This document shows, in pieces, positions 8,395-17,684 of a stretch of DNA of 64,000 nucleotides. The notes beneath the pieces are model-generated. The model was not told where the DNA came from, made no database searches, and saw only the letters and a list, made by a program, of their open reading frames with translations. Source of the stretch: Leucobacter rhizosphaerae. Lineage in GTDB: Bacteria; Actinomycetota; Actinomycetes; Actinomycetales; Microbacteriaceae. The stretch is from positions 248,001 through 312,000 of the forward strand of contig NZ_CP095043.1 of NCBI RefSeq assembly GCF_022919175.1, written 5' to 3'. Positions within the stretch are counted from its first letter, which is position 1, and every line of letters starts with the position of its first letter. Made by a program: the position numbers and the translations under genes.

Positions 8395-10848
8395 ATGCAC
8401 GAGCAGGAACAGGCACGGAGAATCGCGGAGGACTTGTGGCGACCGGATGGGGCTGACGCAGCCGCGGAAGGGAAGCCCTCGAGAGGGCACTGGCGCCGGC
8501 TGGTGCTCCGCATCGCGGCGCCGCTGGCGGCGGTGATCGCGGTGGCGACCGGGATCACGGGGGCGAGTACCGCGTACGCGGCGGCCGAGGGTCCGGGGGT
8601 GCGTCTCGGAGGTGTGTTCGTCGGCGCGTACGTGACCTCCACGAACGGGTCGAACGCCTTCTGCGCGGAGCCCGACGGCGACAACCCGACCGCGGAGGTT
8701 CCGGCGACACGGATGACCAGTCTGCGGGGGTACCTGATGCAGTCGACCGGGCACTGGGTGGCACCGTACGCGAACGAGCAGGGGCTGCGCATGATGAACT
8801 ACGTGACGGCGACCTACGGCACCCTCGGCGCCGGCGACGACTGGCAGAACAGCCAGGCGGCGGCCGTCGCGTTATCGATCTGGACCATTCGCGGGTGGGA
8901 GGACGGGGTCGTCGCCGGGTGGGTTGAGACGATTCGCGGCCTCGCGCCGGTGGCCGTCCGGTCGCTGGCCGATCGATTTGTCAGTGAGGCGGCGGGTGCG
9001 GTGACCGCCCGGATCGTCCCACCGGCCGAACCGTCGGTCACGTGGAGCAGTGAGCGCGAGGCGGTCGTGACGGTCCCGGTCGGCTACGAGCGCTTCCACG
9101 CGGCATCCGGCGGCCGGCTCGTCGGGAACGCTCCTGCCGGCGTCGCCTTCGCGAACGATGGCACGACTGCCACCCTCGACCCCGCACGCGCGCACACTCT
9201 GTCGATCGAGTCCCTGCCGACACTGTCGTCCCCGCGGATCCTGCCGCTCGAGCTGCGAGCCGAGTGGTCGCAGCAGCTCACGCGCTGGCCCGCTGAACTC
9301 TGGGGCTTCCAGCCCGGGGCGGACGCGTCGGATCAACTGCTCGTGGTCGGTGGTGGGGGTGAGGTGCAGTCGGACGCGGGCGTGTGGACGAAGACCGTCG
9401 CACCGTCGGAGCCCCGGGCGTTCGAGCCGATCGTCACCACGCAGGTCGCGCAGGCGCGCTTGAGCCCGGGCGATGCGTATCTCGATCGCGTGACTTTCGG
9501 GATCGCCCCGGGGTCCGCGGCGTGGCCGAGCTATTGGGCCGACGGGGCCTGGCATCCCCGGGCCGTGCGGGCGACCGGAACCCTCTACGGCCCGCTCGCC
9601 GAGCGTCCCGAGCCCGCGGCGCAGGTCCCCGACGATCCCGCGCCCCCGATCGTCGGCACGGCGGTCGTCGAGGCAGAGCAGGGCGCTGGGACCTACGACG
9701 TGCCCCTCGACGTCCCCGAGGCTCGGGCCGCCGGGTTCTACACCTGGGTGTGGGAGGTCGACGGAGAGGATCAGCCCGACGTGATCCAGACCGGGACTCC
9801 GGAGGCGTGGCACGTCGCCGGTGCGTACCGTTTCCAGGACGGCTTCGGGCTGGCGGAGGAGACGCACCTTCGTCCGATGGAGTTCACGATCACCACGGCG
9901 CTCCGAGAGACCGAGCTGCCTCCCGGCGAAGCCACGGAGGACGTGATCACGGTGGATCCCGGGCCGGGCGGCTGGCTCCGCGCGGATGGCGAGCCGGCGC
10001 CGGTCACCTTCCGGGCGACCGTCACCGAGGTCGACGGCGTTCCGGTCCGTGCGCCCCGGGCGCCCGACGGAGCGACGGTTCGCGCGACGGAGCGGGTCAC
10101 GGTGAGCTCCGCGGACGCGCCGATCACGGTTCCCGTGGACGTGCCGCTGCGGCGAAACGGTGGGGTGACCGTGCAGGTCTGCGTGCTCGCGGAGGACCAG
10201 ACGGAGTCGGTCCGCGAGCTCGTCGTCGAGGGATGCGACGACTGGGGCGTCCCCGAGGAGTCCGCGCGGATCGTGCTGCCCCGGGTGATGACGGTCGCGC
10301 AGCGTTCGGGCTTGGTCGGCCAGACGATCCACGATGTGGCGTCCGTCCGAGGTCGAGTGCCTCAGCAGTCGAGCCTCGGATTCACCGTGTACCTGCAACC
10401 CGAGGTCGGAGCGGTGAAGATGGACGCGCACTGGCGCCCGGTGCTCAGCCGCAGCGGCGTGCCGGAGCGCTGGACGGCGACCGAGCTCGCGCATCTCGAT
10501 GCGCGCGAGAAGTGCCTCGCGCAACCTGTGGCGCGTACCGCACGGGTTCGGATCGAGGGCCCGGGCGAGGTGCGCTCGCCCGACGTCGTGCCGCGGAGTG
10601 CGGGCACGGTGCGCTGGGTGGAGGATCTTGCGGTCGAGGATCCCCGAGACCGATCGAGCGTCGAGCTTCACCGCGGCGTCTGCGGAGCAGCGCAGGAGAC
10701 GACGGAGGTGCGGCGCGCCGAGTCCGAGCTCGCGAGCACGGGTGGGGCGACCTGGGGTGCGCTTGCCGGCAGCGCGGCGCTGCTGCTCTCGGGGGCGGGC
10801 TTGGTCGCGCTGGCGAGCAGGGCCGTCCGACCTCGACGATCGGCGTGA
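8395..10848 (+). CDS. LAxTG-anchored surface protein with possible N-terminal thioester domain
   Basis: An 817-residue cell-wall protein. A hydrophobic export segment (residues about 38-60) follows a basic cytoplasmic start. The C-terminus has LASTG (779-783), a hydrophobic helix and a RAVRPRR tail, the signature of a sortase substrate (class E LAxTG type in high-GC Actinobacteria). The first mature domain has FCAEPD (Cys90) and, about 64 residues later, NSQAAAVALSIW (Gln154). Cys early and a [T/S]QxA..W motif later is the pattern of surface thioester domains, which bind host or substrate amines. Residues about 210-770 look like beta-rich repeats. ATG 8395 follows GAAGGAG; the longer open frame upstream runs through the tRNA and is not coding. 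No sortase gene is in the window. Confidence 0.75.
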   Translation: MHEQEQARRIAEDLWRPDGADAAAEGKPSRGHWRRLVLRIAAPLAAVIAVATGITGASTAYAAAEGPGVRLGGVFVGAYVTSTNGSNAFCAEPDGDNPTAEVPATRMTSLRGYLMQSTGHWVAPYANEQGLRMMNYVTATYGTLGAGDDWQNSQAAAVALSIWTIRGWEDGVVAGWVETIRGLAPVAVRSLADRFVSEAAGAVTARIVPPAEPSVTWSSEREAVVTVPVGYERFHAASGGRLVGNAPAGVAFANDGTTATLDPARAHTLSIESLPTLSSPRILPLELRAEWSQQLTRWPAELWGFQPGADASDQLLVVGGGGEVQSDAGVWTKTVAPSEPRAFEPIVTTQVAQARLSPGDAYLDRVTFGIAPGSAAWPSYWADGAWHPRAVRATGTLYGPLAERPEPAAQVPDDPAPPIVGTAVVEAEQGAGTYDVPLDVPEARAAGFYTWVWEVDGEDQPDVIQTGTPEAWHVAGAYRFQDGFGLAEETHLRPMEFTITTALRETELPPGEATEDVITVDPGPGGWLRADGEPAPVTFRATVTEVDGVPVRAPRAPDGATVRATERVTVSSADAPITVPVDVPLRRNGGVTVQVCVLAEDQTESVRELVVEGCDDWGVPEESARIVLPRVMTVAQRSGLVGQTIHDVASVRGRVPQQSSLGFTVYLQPEVGAVKMDAHWRPVLSRSGVPERWTATELAHLDAREKCLAQPVARTARVRIEGPGEVRSPDVVPRSAGTVRWVEDLAVEDPRDRSSVELHRGVCGAAQETTEVRRAESELASTGGATWGALAGSAALLLSGAGLVALASRAVRPRRSA

Positions 10849-10956
10849 GGAGTGGGATGGTGGGGGTGCTGGTGGATCCCGCAGAGCTTATGCAGGCCTC
10901 GCAAATGCTATTCATAGATTCGCGGGCCAAGCTAGGGGCATACGAAGGGAGTCCCC

Positions 10957-12561
10957 ATGACCACCACCCCCGACCACGACTCGACCGGCTCGCCGCAGGG
11001 CTCGACGCCGAACGCTGCGACGCCGGACGCGTCGTCGCCGAACGCTCCGGCGTCGAATACTCACCCGCCGGCTGGCCCGGAACGGACCGGCACGGAGCCG
11101 ACTGCGCAGTTCACGCAGTCCCAGCCGACGGTTCCCCTGCACGACGCGCTGCCCCAGGCGCCGGGCGCCCCGATGGTGCAGGCCCCTCACACCGCTCCGG
11201 TCTACGGCCACGCTCCGGCCCCCGCCTACGCGGCCCACCAGGTTCCGGGGGGCGCAGGGTACCCGCCGCCGAACGACACATCCGCGTTCTCAGCGCCCGC
11301 GGCGGAAGCGGAGCCGCAGACGCACTCCGCGCAGCCGAAGAATCGCACGGGGGCGCTCCTCGCCGGGCTTGCGATCGGCGCCCTGCTCGGTGGCATCGTC
11401 GGCGGCGGCGTCGCGGCGGTCGTCTCGTCCAACACCCAGGCGCCCGTGGTCGCAGAGGGTGGGGGCACGCTGACGCTGAACAACCCCGATAGCGCGACGA
11501 CGATTTCCGGTGTCGCCGCGGTCGCAACCCCGAGCGTGGTGACCCTCGAGGTCTCCGGTGGGAGCGCGAGCGGATCGGGCTCCGGGGTGATCTACCGCGA
11601 GGACGGGTACATCATCACCAACGCGCACGTCGTCACGCTCGACGGCGCCGCGGGATCCGATGCCGCGATCCGCGTGAAGCTGAGCGACGGCCGCATCCTC
11701 GACGGCGAGCTCGTCGGGGTCGATCCCTACGCAGATCTCGCGGTCGTCAAGGTCGAGGCCGACTCTCTGCCGGCCATCACGATCGCAGATTCGTCCGCCC
11801 TGAACGTCGGCGACGTGACGGTCGCGATCGGCGCCCCGCTGAACCTCGCCAACACGGTCACGAGCGGTGTCATCAGTGCGATGAGCCGGGGGATCTCGGT
11901 CGGCAGCCCGCTGATCCCGCAGGATCCGTCCGCCGAGGGGGAAGAAGAGCCGCAGCCCGACGACGGCGGCCAGGGCACGCTGCCCTGGGACTTCCGGTTC
12001 GGCACGCCCGATGACGGCGGCCAGGGTGCGCAGCAGCAGGCCGCGTCGGGTACTGTCACCCTTCCGGTCATCCAGACGGACGCGTCGATCAACCCGGGCA
12101 ACTCAGGCGGTGCCCTGCTCGACGCCAATGGCGCGCTCATCGGGATCAACGTCGCCATCGCGTCGACCTCGACCACGGGGGAGACGGCGGGCAGCGTGGG
12201 ACTCGGGTTCGCGATCCCGTCGAACCTCGCCCAGCGCGTCGCCGACGCGCTGATTGCGGGGGAGCAGCCGTCGCACGGCCTCCTCGGTGCCTCGGTCGTG
12301 GATTCCAGCCAGGATACCGACGACGATCGGAACGTCGCCGGCGGCCTGATCGTCGAGGTCACGCCGGGCGGCGCGGCGGAGGAAGCCGGGCTGCGGTCCG
12401 GAGACGTGATCACCGGGGTCGATGGCACGCCCGCCGTCGATGGAACGTCGGTGTCGGCGCTCATCCGCATGCACGAGGGCGGCAGCACGGTCACGATCGA
12501 CTACTCGCGCGGCGGCAAGGTCGGTCAGACCGAGGCCACGCTCGGCAAGCTGGAGTGGTAG
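10957..12561 (+). CDS. HtrA/DegP-like membrane-anchored serine protease with PDZ domain
   Basis: A 534-residue trypsin-like protease of the HtrA family, used for envelope protein quality control. It has a long Pro/Ala/Thr-rich cytoplasmic N-terminus (1-125), one transmembrane segment (about 130-152), a protease domain and a C-terminal PDZ domain (about 435-525). The catalytic triad is visible: His224 in TNAHVVT, Asp260 in YADLAVVK and Ser383 in NPGNSGGAL. An acidic, Gly/Gln-rich insertion (about 325-360) sits inside the protease domain. ATG 10957 follows AAGGGAG. It is transcribed alone, ending at a clear hairpin. Confidence 0.92.
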   Translation: MTTTPDHDSTGSPQGSTPNAATPDASSPNAPASNTHPPAGPERTGTEPTAQFTQSQPTVPLHDALPQAPGAPMVQAPHTAPVYGHAPAPAYAAHQVPGGAGYPPPNDTSAFSAPAAEAEPQTHSAQPKNRTGALLAGLAIGALLGGIVGGGVAAVVSSNTQAPVVAEGGGTLTLNNPDSATTISGVAAVATPSVVTLEVSGGSASGSGSGVIYREDGYIITNAHVVTLDGAAGSDAAIRVKLSDGRILDGELVGVDPYADLAVVKVEADSLPAITIADSSALNVGDVTVAIGAPLNLANTVTSGVISAMSRGISVGSPLIPQDPSAEGEEEPQPDDGGQGTLPWDFRFGTPDDGGQGAQQQAASGTVTLPVIQTDASINPGNSGGALLDANGALIGINVAIASTSTTGETAGSVGLGFAIPSNLAQRVADALIAGEQPSHGLLGASVVDSSQDTDDDRNVAGGLIVEVTPGGAAEEAGLRSGDVITGVDGTPAVDGTSVSALIRMHEGGSTVTIDYSRGGKVGQTEATLGKLEW

Positions 12562-12584
12562 CGGTCGAGAGTCGCTAGCGGCGC

Positions 12585-12621
12585 AGGATGGGCGGGGCTC
12601 CTCGGGAGTCCCGCCCATCCT
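12585..12621 (+). terminator. Terminator hairpin after the HtrA-like gene
   Basis: A 12-bp perfect inverted repeat, 12585-12596 with 12610-12621; the inner bases can pair further. It is followed by TGTTGT, 24 bases after the protease stop codon and upstream of the next start. Confidence 0.75.
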
Positions 12622-12652
12622 GTTGTCCGACCCATGGCCTACAGTTGAGACA

Positions 12653-15025
12653 ATGAAGACTGGTGGATTCAGCTTCGAGCGCGGCAACCTCGCCAAGCTG
12701 CTCGCGCTCCCGAAATACGTGCTTTCCGTCGTCGTCGCCTGGTTCGTGCCGCGAGTGCCGGGGCGGTGGGTGTTCGGCAGCGGCAGCGGAGTCGGAGAGG
12801 GCGCGCTCGCCGTGGCCCGCCAGTTGCGCCGGGACGAGCCGGAGGCGAGGATCACCTGGCTCGTCGCCGATGAGGCCGAGTCCGAGCGCGCCCGCGCGGA
12901 AGGCTTCGAGCCGGTCCTGCGTCAGAGTCGGGCCGGCTATTGGGCCACGCTGCGCGCGGGGTGCATCGTTGTGACCCACGGGCTCGGCGACGCGAACCGC
13001 TTCGGGGTCATGGGGGGGTGGGTCCTGCAGCTCTGGCACGGCGCGCCGCTCAAGCGGTTGCACCTCGATTCGCCGGTCACGACCTCGGTGCGCGGACCCG
13101 CCATCGTTCGCTCGCTGCTGCGCCGCATGGTCGTCGTGGGCACGCGTCAGGTCGACCTCTACGTCGCGGGCTCGCCGCTCGCCGCCGAGCGGTTGCGGTC
13201 GGCCTTCCGCGTCGATCCCGGTCGCGTCCAGGTCCTCGGGGATCCGCGCGACGACGCACTGGCCGTCGAGCTCGCGCGTGGCGGAGTCGACAGCCCATCC
13301 CGCGACCGGCTCCGCGCACTCCTCGGAGACGCGGGCGCCGCGATCTCGGAACGCGCGGAGATCCTGCTCTACGCACCCACTTGGCGCGACGGGGAACCCG
13401 ACCCGGCGACCACCTCGGGGGAGGACGCCGCGCGCATCCACGCGGTGCTGGACGACCTGGACGCGCACCTGGTCATCCGCTCCCACCCGCTCGGCCGAGG
13501 GGCCTACGACGCTCTCCTCTCGAGTGCGAGGGTGCACGCGCTCGGCGCGGATCTGGTGCGTGACATCACCCCGCTGCTGGGCGCCTTCGATACCGCGATC
13601 ACCGACTACTCCTCGATCGCGGTCGACTTCGCCCTCACGGGCCGCCCCATCGTCTGGTTCGCACCCGATCTCGAGCACTACGAGCAGACGCGCGGGCTGT
13701 ACGAGCCCCTCGCGGTCACGACCGGCGGGCGGATCGAGCGCGACTGGCAATCGGTGGCCGAGCGCATGCGGGCGCTGCGCCCCGGAACCGTCGACCGGCG
13801 CGCAGCCGAGGCGGAGACGCGCGCACTGGCCGCACGATTCCACCGCTATCCCGAGGGAGGCGCGGCGGCTCGGGTGCTCGCTGAGGTGCGTCGCCTGCGG
13901 TTGCCGGATCACGAACTCGTCGCCCCCAACGCGGTCTTCTTCGAGAGCTTCTACGGACGCCAGATCACGTGCAATCCGCTCGCGCTCGATCGCGAGATCG
14001 CGCGTCGCGCACCCGAGATCACCCGCTACTGGAGTGTCATCGATGAGCGCCAGGCGGTACCCGACGGTGCCGTACCGGTGCTCGTGGGCGGCCGTGAGTG
14101 GGCGGCGGTGCGGAGGGTCGCCCCGCTGCTGGTCGTGAACGATTGGCTGCGCGGCGGGTTCCGGCGCCGGCGGGGCCAGACGGTGCTGCAGACGTGGCAC
14201 GGCACGATGCTCAAGCACCTCGCCCTCGGCCGGCCGAACGTCGGGCTGCGCACCCGGCTCGCGATCCGGCGAGAGAGCCGGCGGTGGAGCCTGATGCTCT
14301 CGCAGAACCCGCACTCCACCGCGGTGTTCCGTGAGAGCTACGCCTTCCCGGGCGAGATCCTCGAGACCGGGTATCCCCGCGACGACCGGCTCGCGCGCGC
14401 GATGATCGGCACGGAGCGCAACCCCATCGAGGTGCTCCGGGCGCGTGCGGCGCTCGGCGTGCCACCCGAGGTCTCGGTGCTCGTCTACGCCCCGACCTGG
14501 CGCGACGGTGGCGTCACGCTCGTCGACGACCTCGACGTGCGGCGACTCGCCGAGGAGCTCGGCGATGACTGGGTGGTCGTCGCACGCGGACACACTCGCA
14601 CGCACGCGTTCGGCCGGTACGGCGGCCGCGTCATCGACGCCTCGCAGCACCCGGACGTCAACGACGCGATCCTCGCCGCCGACCTGCTCGTCACCGACTA
14701 CTCGTCGATCATGTTCGACGCCGCGGTGGCGCGGGTGCCTCTGGTGTTCTTCGTCCCCGATCTCGCCGCGTACCGGGATCGCGAGCGCGGCTTCACCTTC
14801 GACTTCGAGCGCGAGGCCCCGGGGCCCCTGCTGGCCGAGCGGGCGGCGGTCGTGGCTCACGCCCGGGAACTCCGCGCCGAGGGGTCTCGCGCGACGTGGG
14901 TCGTCGACTCGGCCGGCGCGGCCGAGGCCTGGCGCGCGCGGTTCGCCCCGCACGACGACGGACACGCCGCGGAGCGGGTCGTCGACGCGCTGGTCGACCG
15001 CGCCGCCCTGCCGTCCGGGGCCTGA
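12653..15025 (+). CDS. CDP-glycerol glycerophosphotransferase-like protein with two catalytic domains
   Basis: A 790-residue protein related to TagB/TagF-type poly(glycerol/ribitol-phosphate) transferases, which build teichoic-acid-like polymers at the inner face of the membrane. The motif set occurs twice: WHG at Trp128 and Trp515, APTWRDG once in each half, and TDYSSI followed by an aspartate in each half. Both halves keep the full set, so both may be active, for example as primer and polymerase, or two linkage activities. ATG 12653 has no ribosome site; TACAGT at 12640-12645 suggests a leaderless transcript. It is convergent with the next glycosyltransferase. The exact polymer cannot be read from sequence. 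Confidence 0.85.
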   Translation: MKTGGFSFERGNLAKLLALPKYVLSVVVAWFVPRVPGRWVFGSGSGVGEGALAVARQLRRDEPEARITWLVADEAESERARAEGFEPVLRQSRAGYWATLRAGCIVVTHGLGDANRFGVMGGWVLQLWHGAPLKRLHLDSPVTTSVRGPAIVRSLLRRMVVVGTRQVDLYVAGSPLAAERLRSAFRVDPGRVQVLGDPRDDALAVELARGGVDSPSRDRLRALLGDAGAAISERAEILLYAPTWRDGEPDPATTSGEDAARIHAVLDDLDAHLVIRSHPLGRGAYDALLSSARVHALGADLVRDITPLLGAFDTAITDYSSIAVDFALTGRPIVWFAPDLEHYEQTRGLYEPLAVTTGGRIERDWQSVAERMRALRPGTVDRRAAEAETRALAARFHRYPEGGAAARVLAEVRRLRLPDHELVAPNAVFFESFYGRQITCNPLALDREIARRAPEITRYWSVIDERQAVPDGAVPVLVGGREWAAVRRVAPLLVVNDWLRGGFRRRRGQTVLQTWHGTMLKHLALGRPNVGLRTRLAIRRESRRWSLMLSQNPHSTAVFRESYAFPGEILETGYPRDDRLARAMIGTERNPIEVLRARAALGVPPEVSVLVYAPTWRDGGVTLVDDLDVRRLAEELGDDWVVVARGHTRTHAFGRYGGRVIDASQHPDVNDAILAADLLVTDYSSIMFDAAVARVPLVFFVPDLAAYRDRERGFTFDFEREAPGPLLAERAAVVAHARELRAEGSRATWVVDSAGAAEAWRARFAPHDDGHAAERVVDALVDRAALPSGA

Positions 15026-15049
15026 CGGCGCAGGGCAGAGGCGGCCCGT

Positions 15050-16090
15050 CTACATCCGGGAGCGGTCGACGACCCGGCCGCCGCCGAGGGTGATGCCGCG
15101 CAGGAACCCGCTGCCCCAGCACACGTGCATGGTGACGAGCGTCACGGCGGTGAGGAGTCGATCCCGGATCCCGCGCTGCTCGGGGATCCGCAGGGTCGCG
15201 ACGGCGATGGCGAGGAGATACGCGGCCAGCGGGGCGAGCAGCACCGGCCAGCCCGAGGCCCAGGGGAGGACCCCGGTGACCAGCAGCGCGAGGGCAACGA
15301 GGCTGACCGCGAGTGCCACGACGAGCGCCCCCGGGGCGAAGAAGCGGATCGGATTGGCACCGCCGTACTTCCGCACGAGCACGGCGCGCCAGGTGCCGGT
15401 GGCGAAGAACTGCTTCGCGAGGTCGCCGAGGCTCGCTCGCGGGTGGTACGTGACCTGCAGCCGCGGTTCGAACCAGATCCGACCGCCCGCGCGTCGGATG
15501 CGCAGGTTGAGCTCCCAGTCCTCGCCGCGCAGGATCGCCGGGTCGTAGCCGCCGACCGCGTCGAGCGCCTCGCGCCGGAAGATCCCGAGGTACGCGGACT
15601 CCGCGGGGCCCGGCTCGCCGTCGCCGTGGTAGGCGCCGCCGCCGAGGCCGAACGGGCTGTTGTAGCACCGTGCGATGGCGCGCTGCACGGGCGTCGAGCC
15701 CGCGGCACGCATGATCCCGCCGACGTTCGCGGCCGACTCCCGGCGGAGCGCCTCGATGCCGCGGCGGGTGTAGTCGGGTGTGAGTTCGGAGTGAGCGTCG
15801 ACCCGGATCACCACGGGGTGCCGGCTCGCCGCGATGGCCGCGTTCAGGCCCGCCGGGATGTCGCGCTGAGGGTTCTCGACCAGTCGCACCCGCGGATCCT
15901 CGGCGGCGAGAGCCCCGGCGATCTCGTCGCTGCGGTCGCGGGAGGGCCCGAGCGCGAGCACGATCTCCTTCTCGCCCGGATAATCCTGGGCGAGGATCGT
16001 GCGCACCGCCGCCTCGAGAAACCCCTCCTCGTTGAGCACGGGCATGACGTAGCTGACGGCGGGGAGCTCGGGGAGGGGCGTCAGGATCAC
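15050..16090 (-). CDS. Family 2 glycosyltransferase with C-terminal membrane segments
   Basis: A 346-residue membrane glycosyltransferase. The GT-A fold is visible from VMPVLNEEG near the start, a metal-binding VDAHSE (DxH/D-type) near residue 100, and a GEDWELNLRIRRAG block near residue 200 (ED acceptor-base motif). After about residue 255 there are two or three hydrophobic segments. GTG 16090 is chosen because GGGAGG lies about 8 bases upstream; the much longer open frame on this strand is antisense to the next gene. It lies between two teichoic-acid-type transferases, so it probably adds a sugar to a cell-wall polymer or lipid-linked precursor. The substrate is unknown. Confidence 0.85.
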   Translation of the reverse strand: MILTPLPELPAVSYVMPVLNEEGFLEAAVRTILAQDYPGEKEIVLALGPSRDRSDEIAGALAAEDPRVRLVENPQRDIPAGLNAAIAASRHPVVIRVDAHSELTPDYTRRGIEALRRESAANVGGIMRAAGSTPVQRAIARCYNSPFGLGGGAYHGDGEPGPAESAYLGIFRREALDAVGGYDPAILRGEDWELNLRIRRAGGRIWFEPRLQVTYHPRASLGDLAKQFFATGTWRAVLVRKYGGANPIRFFAPGALVVALAVSLVALALLVTGVLPWASGWPVLLAPLAAYLLAIAVATLRIPEQRGIRDRLLTAVTLVTMHVCWGSGFLRGITLGGGRVVDRSRM

Positions 16091-16435
16091 ATCAGCATCC
16101 TCCCACAGGGCGTCTGCGTGGTGTCCCCGTGTCTGCCCCGGCGCAACCTGCCCGTTGCCAGGGAGCGGCGCCGTGCTCGCGCGCCGGCACTCCCGCAGAG
16201 ATCTGCGTTCCGGCTGAGGGGTTTCGGTGATCCCGTCAGCCGGAACGCAGATCTCTGCAGGGGGACCGGCGCTACCCGACCGGCACTGCACCACCCGCGG
16301 CGACCGCGCAACCCCGCCCCCGCCCCACCCCCGCGCCCGCCCCGCTCCGCCCCCCCATCGCCCCGCCCCGCACCTCACCGCCCCACACCCGCCCCGGTGC
16401 ACGGTTCCGTCAGCGTGGCGCGTTATCCTTGCGGG
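16091..16435. other. Divergent intergenic region with C-rich tract
   Basis: 345 bp between divergent transferase genes. It holds the 23-bp inverted repeat at 16195-16258 and then, at about 16310-16400, a strongly C-biased tract (CCCCGCCCC-like runs). TATCCT at 16424-16429 lies six bases before the ATG at 16436 and may be the -10 box of a leaderless transcript. No gene is supported here. Confidence 0.6.
16195..16258. repeat. Perfect 23-bp inverted repeat with 18-base loop
   Basis: 16195-16217 and 16236-16258 are exact reverse complements, with arms beginning GCAGAGATCTGCG. The arms are too long and the loop too large for an ordinary operator. It could be a REP/BIME-like palindromic element or a bidirectional transcript end for divergent leaders. 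Confidence 0.75.
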
Positions 16436-17680
16436 ATGCAATTGGCGAAAGACGGCAAACGAGCGGTACGGCTCGTCAAGCGGGTCCTGAAAGGACGCCG
16501 CGCATTCTTTGAGCTCCGCACCCTGCTCGCGGAGCGGGGGCCGTTGCCCGCGCAGCACTACCGCGTCGGCGTCTACTTCGCGGACAGCGACGTCAACATC
16601 TACCAGATGCGGCAGTGGTACGCCCCGCTGCAGGAGCTGTCGCAGCGCTGGCCCGTGCTCGTGCTCGCGCGCAACGCCTCGGGCGCGCGTCAGCTCGTGG
16701 ACGAAAGCGGCCTCGACATCGCGTTCGTCCCAAAGGTCACAGACCTCGAGCAGGTGATCGAGGAGCAGCGCCTCGACGTGATCCTGTACGTGAACCAGAA
16801 CACCCGTAACTTCCAGATGATGCGCTACGGCGACTGCTGGCACGTCTTCGTCAATCACGGCGAGAGCGACAAGATGTACATGACGAGCAACCAGCACAAG
16901 TGCTACGACGTCGCGCTTGTCGCGGGCGACGCCGCCCGGGCGCGGTTGTCGCAGGCGCTGTGGGACTACGACGTGGACCGGTCGACCATCGCGATCGGGC
17001 GCCCGCAGACGGATCACCTGAGCGGTGCGCCGCCGTTCACCCCCGACGACCGGACCGTCGTGTTCTACGCCCCGACGTGGGAGGGCGACCGCCCGGCCGC
17101 GTGCTACGGATCCGTCGCCACGCACGGGGAGACGCTCGTGCGCGAGCTGCTCGCGACCGGCACCCACCGCGTCGTCTACCGGCCCCACCCGCGCAGCGGC
17201 GTCGTCGATCCGGCCTTCGGCGAGGCGAACCAGCGCATCATCGCGATGATCGCGGAGGCGAACCAGCAGGATCCCGAGGCGCATCACGTCTACGACACCG
17301 CGCCGACCCTCGGCTGGCAGCTGAGTCTCCCCGACGTCGCGATCTGCGACATCTCCGCCATGGTCTACGACCGGCTCGCCACGGGCAAGCCGCTCATGGT
17401 CACGAAGCCGGTCGCTCCCGAGGCGTCGGTCGACGAGGGCGGCTACCTCAGCGTGTGCGAGTGGCTGGAGGCCGTCGACACCCCCGGCATCGTGGGTCAG
17501 GTCGAGCGGGTGATCGCGGACGATGCCGCGCGGGAGCGCCTCGGCAGCTGGTCGCAGCACTACTTCGGCGACACGACGCCCGGTGCGCCGACCCGGCGCT
17601 TCCACGAGGCCATCGAGACGCTCATCGCCCGCGCCGAGGCGCAGCGCTCCGAGCGGCCGAGCGCCGACGCCCGGGCCTGA
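16436..17680 (+). CDS. CDP-glycerol glycerophosphotransferase-family protein (single domain)
   Basis: A 414-residue protein of the glycerophosphotransferase superfamily, more distant than the two-domain enzyme upstream. The motifs are altered but recognisable: FVNHGESDK where the WHG region is expected, YAPTWEGDR, a YRPHPR block, and CDISAMVYD in place of TDYSS. It carries no clear transmembrane segment, so it probably works as a peripheral membrane enzyme on a polyol-phosphate polymer or its linkage unit. It ends 4 bp from the convergent ABC transporter ATPase gene. ATG 16436 has no ribosome site and may be leaderless. The donor substrate is uncertain. Confidence 0.75.
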   Translation: MQLAKDGKRAVRLVKRVLKGRRAFFELRTLLAERGPLPAQHYRVGVYFADSDVNIYQMRQWYAPLQELSQRWPVLVLARNASGARQLVDESGLDIAFVPKVTDLEQVIEEQRLDVILYVNQNTRNFQMMRYGDCWHVFVNHGESDKMYMTSNQHKCYDVALVAGDAARARLSQALWDYDVDRSTIAIGRPQTDHLSGAPPFTPDDRTVVFYAPTWEGDRPAACYGSVATHGETLVRELLATGTHRVVYRPHPRSGVVDPAFGEANQRIIAMIAEANQQDPEAHHVYDTAPTLGWQLSLPDVAICDISAMVYDRLATGKPLMVTKPVAPEASVDEGGYLSVCEWLEAVDTPGIVGQVERVIADDAARERLGSWSQHYFGDTTPGAPTRRFHEAIETLIARAEAQRSERPSADARA

Positions 17681-17684
17681 CGCG

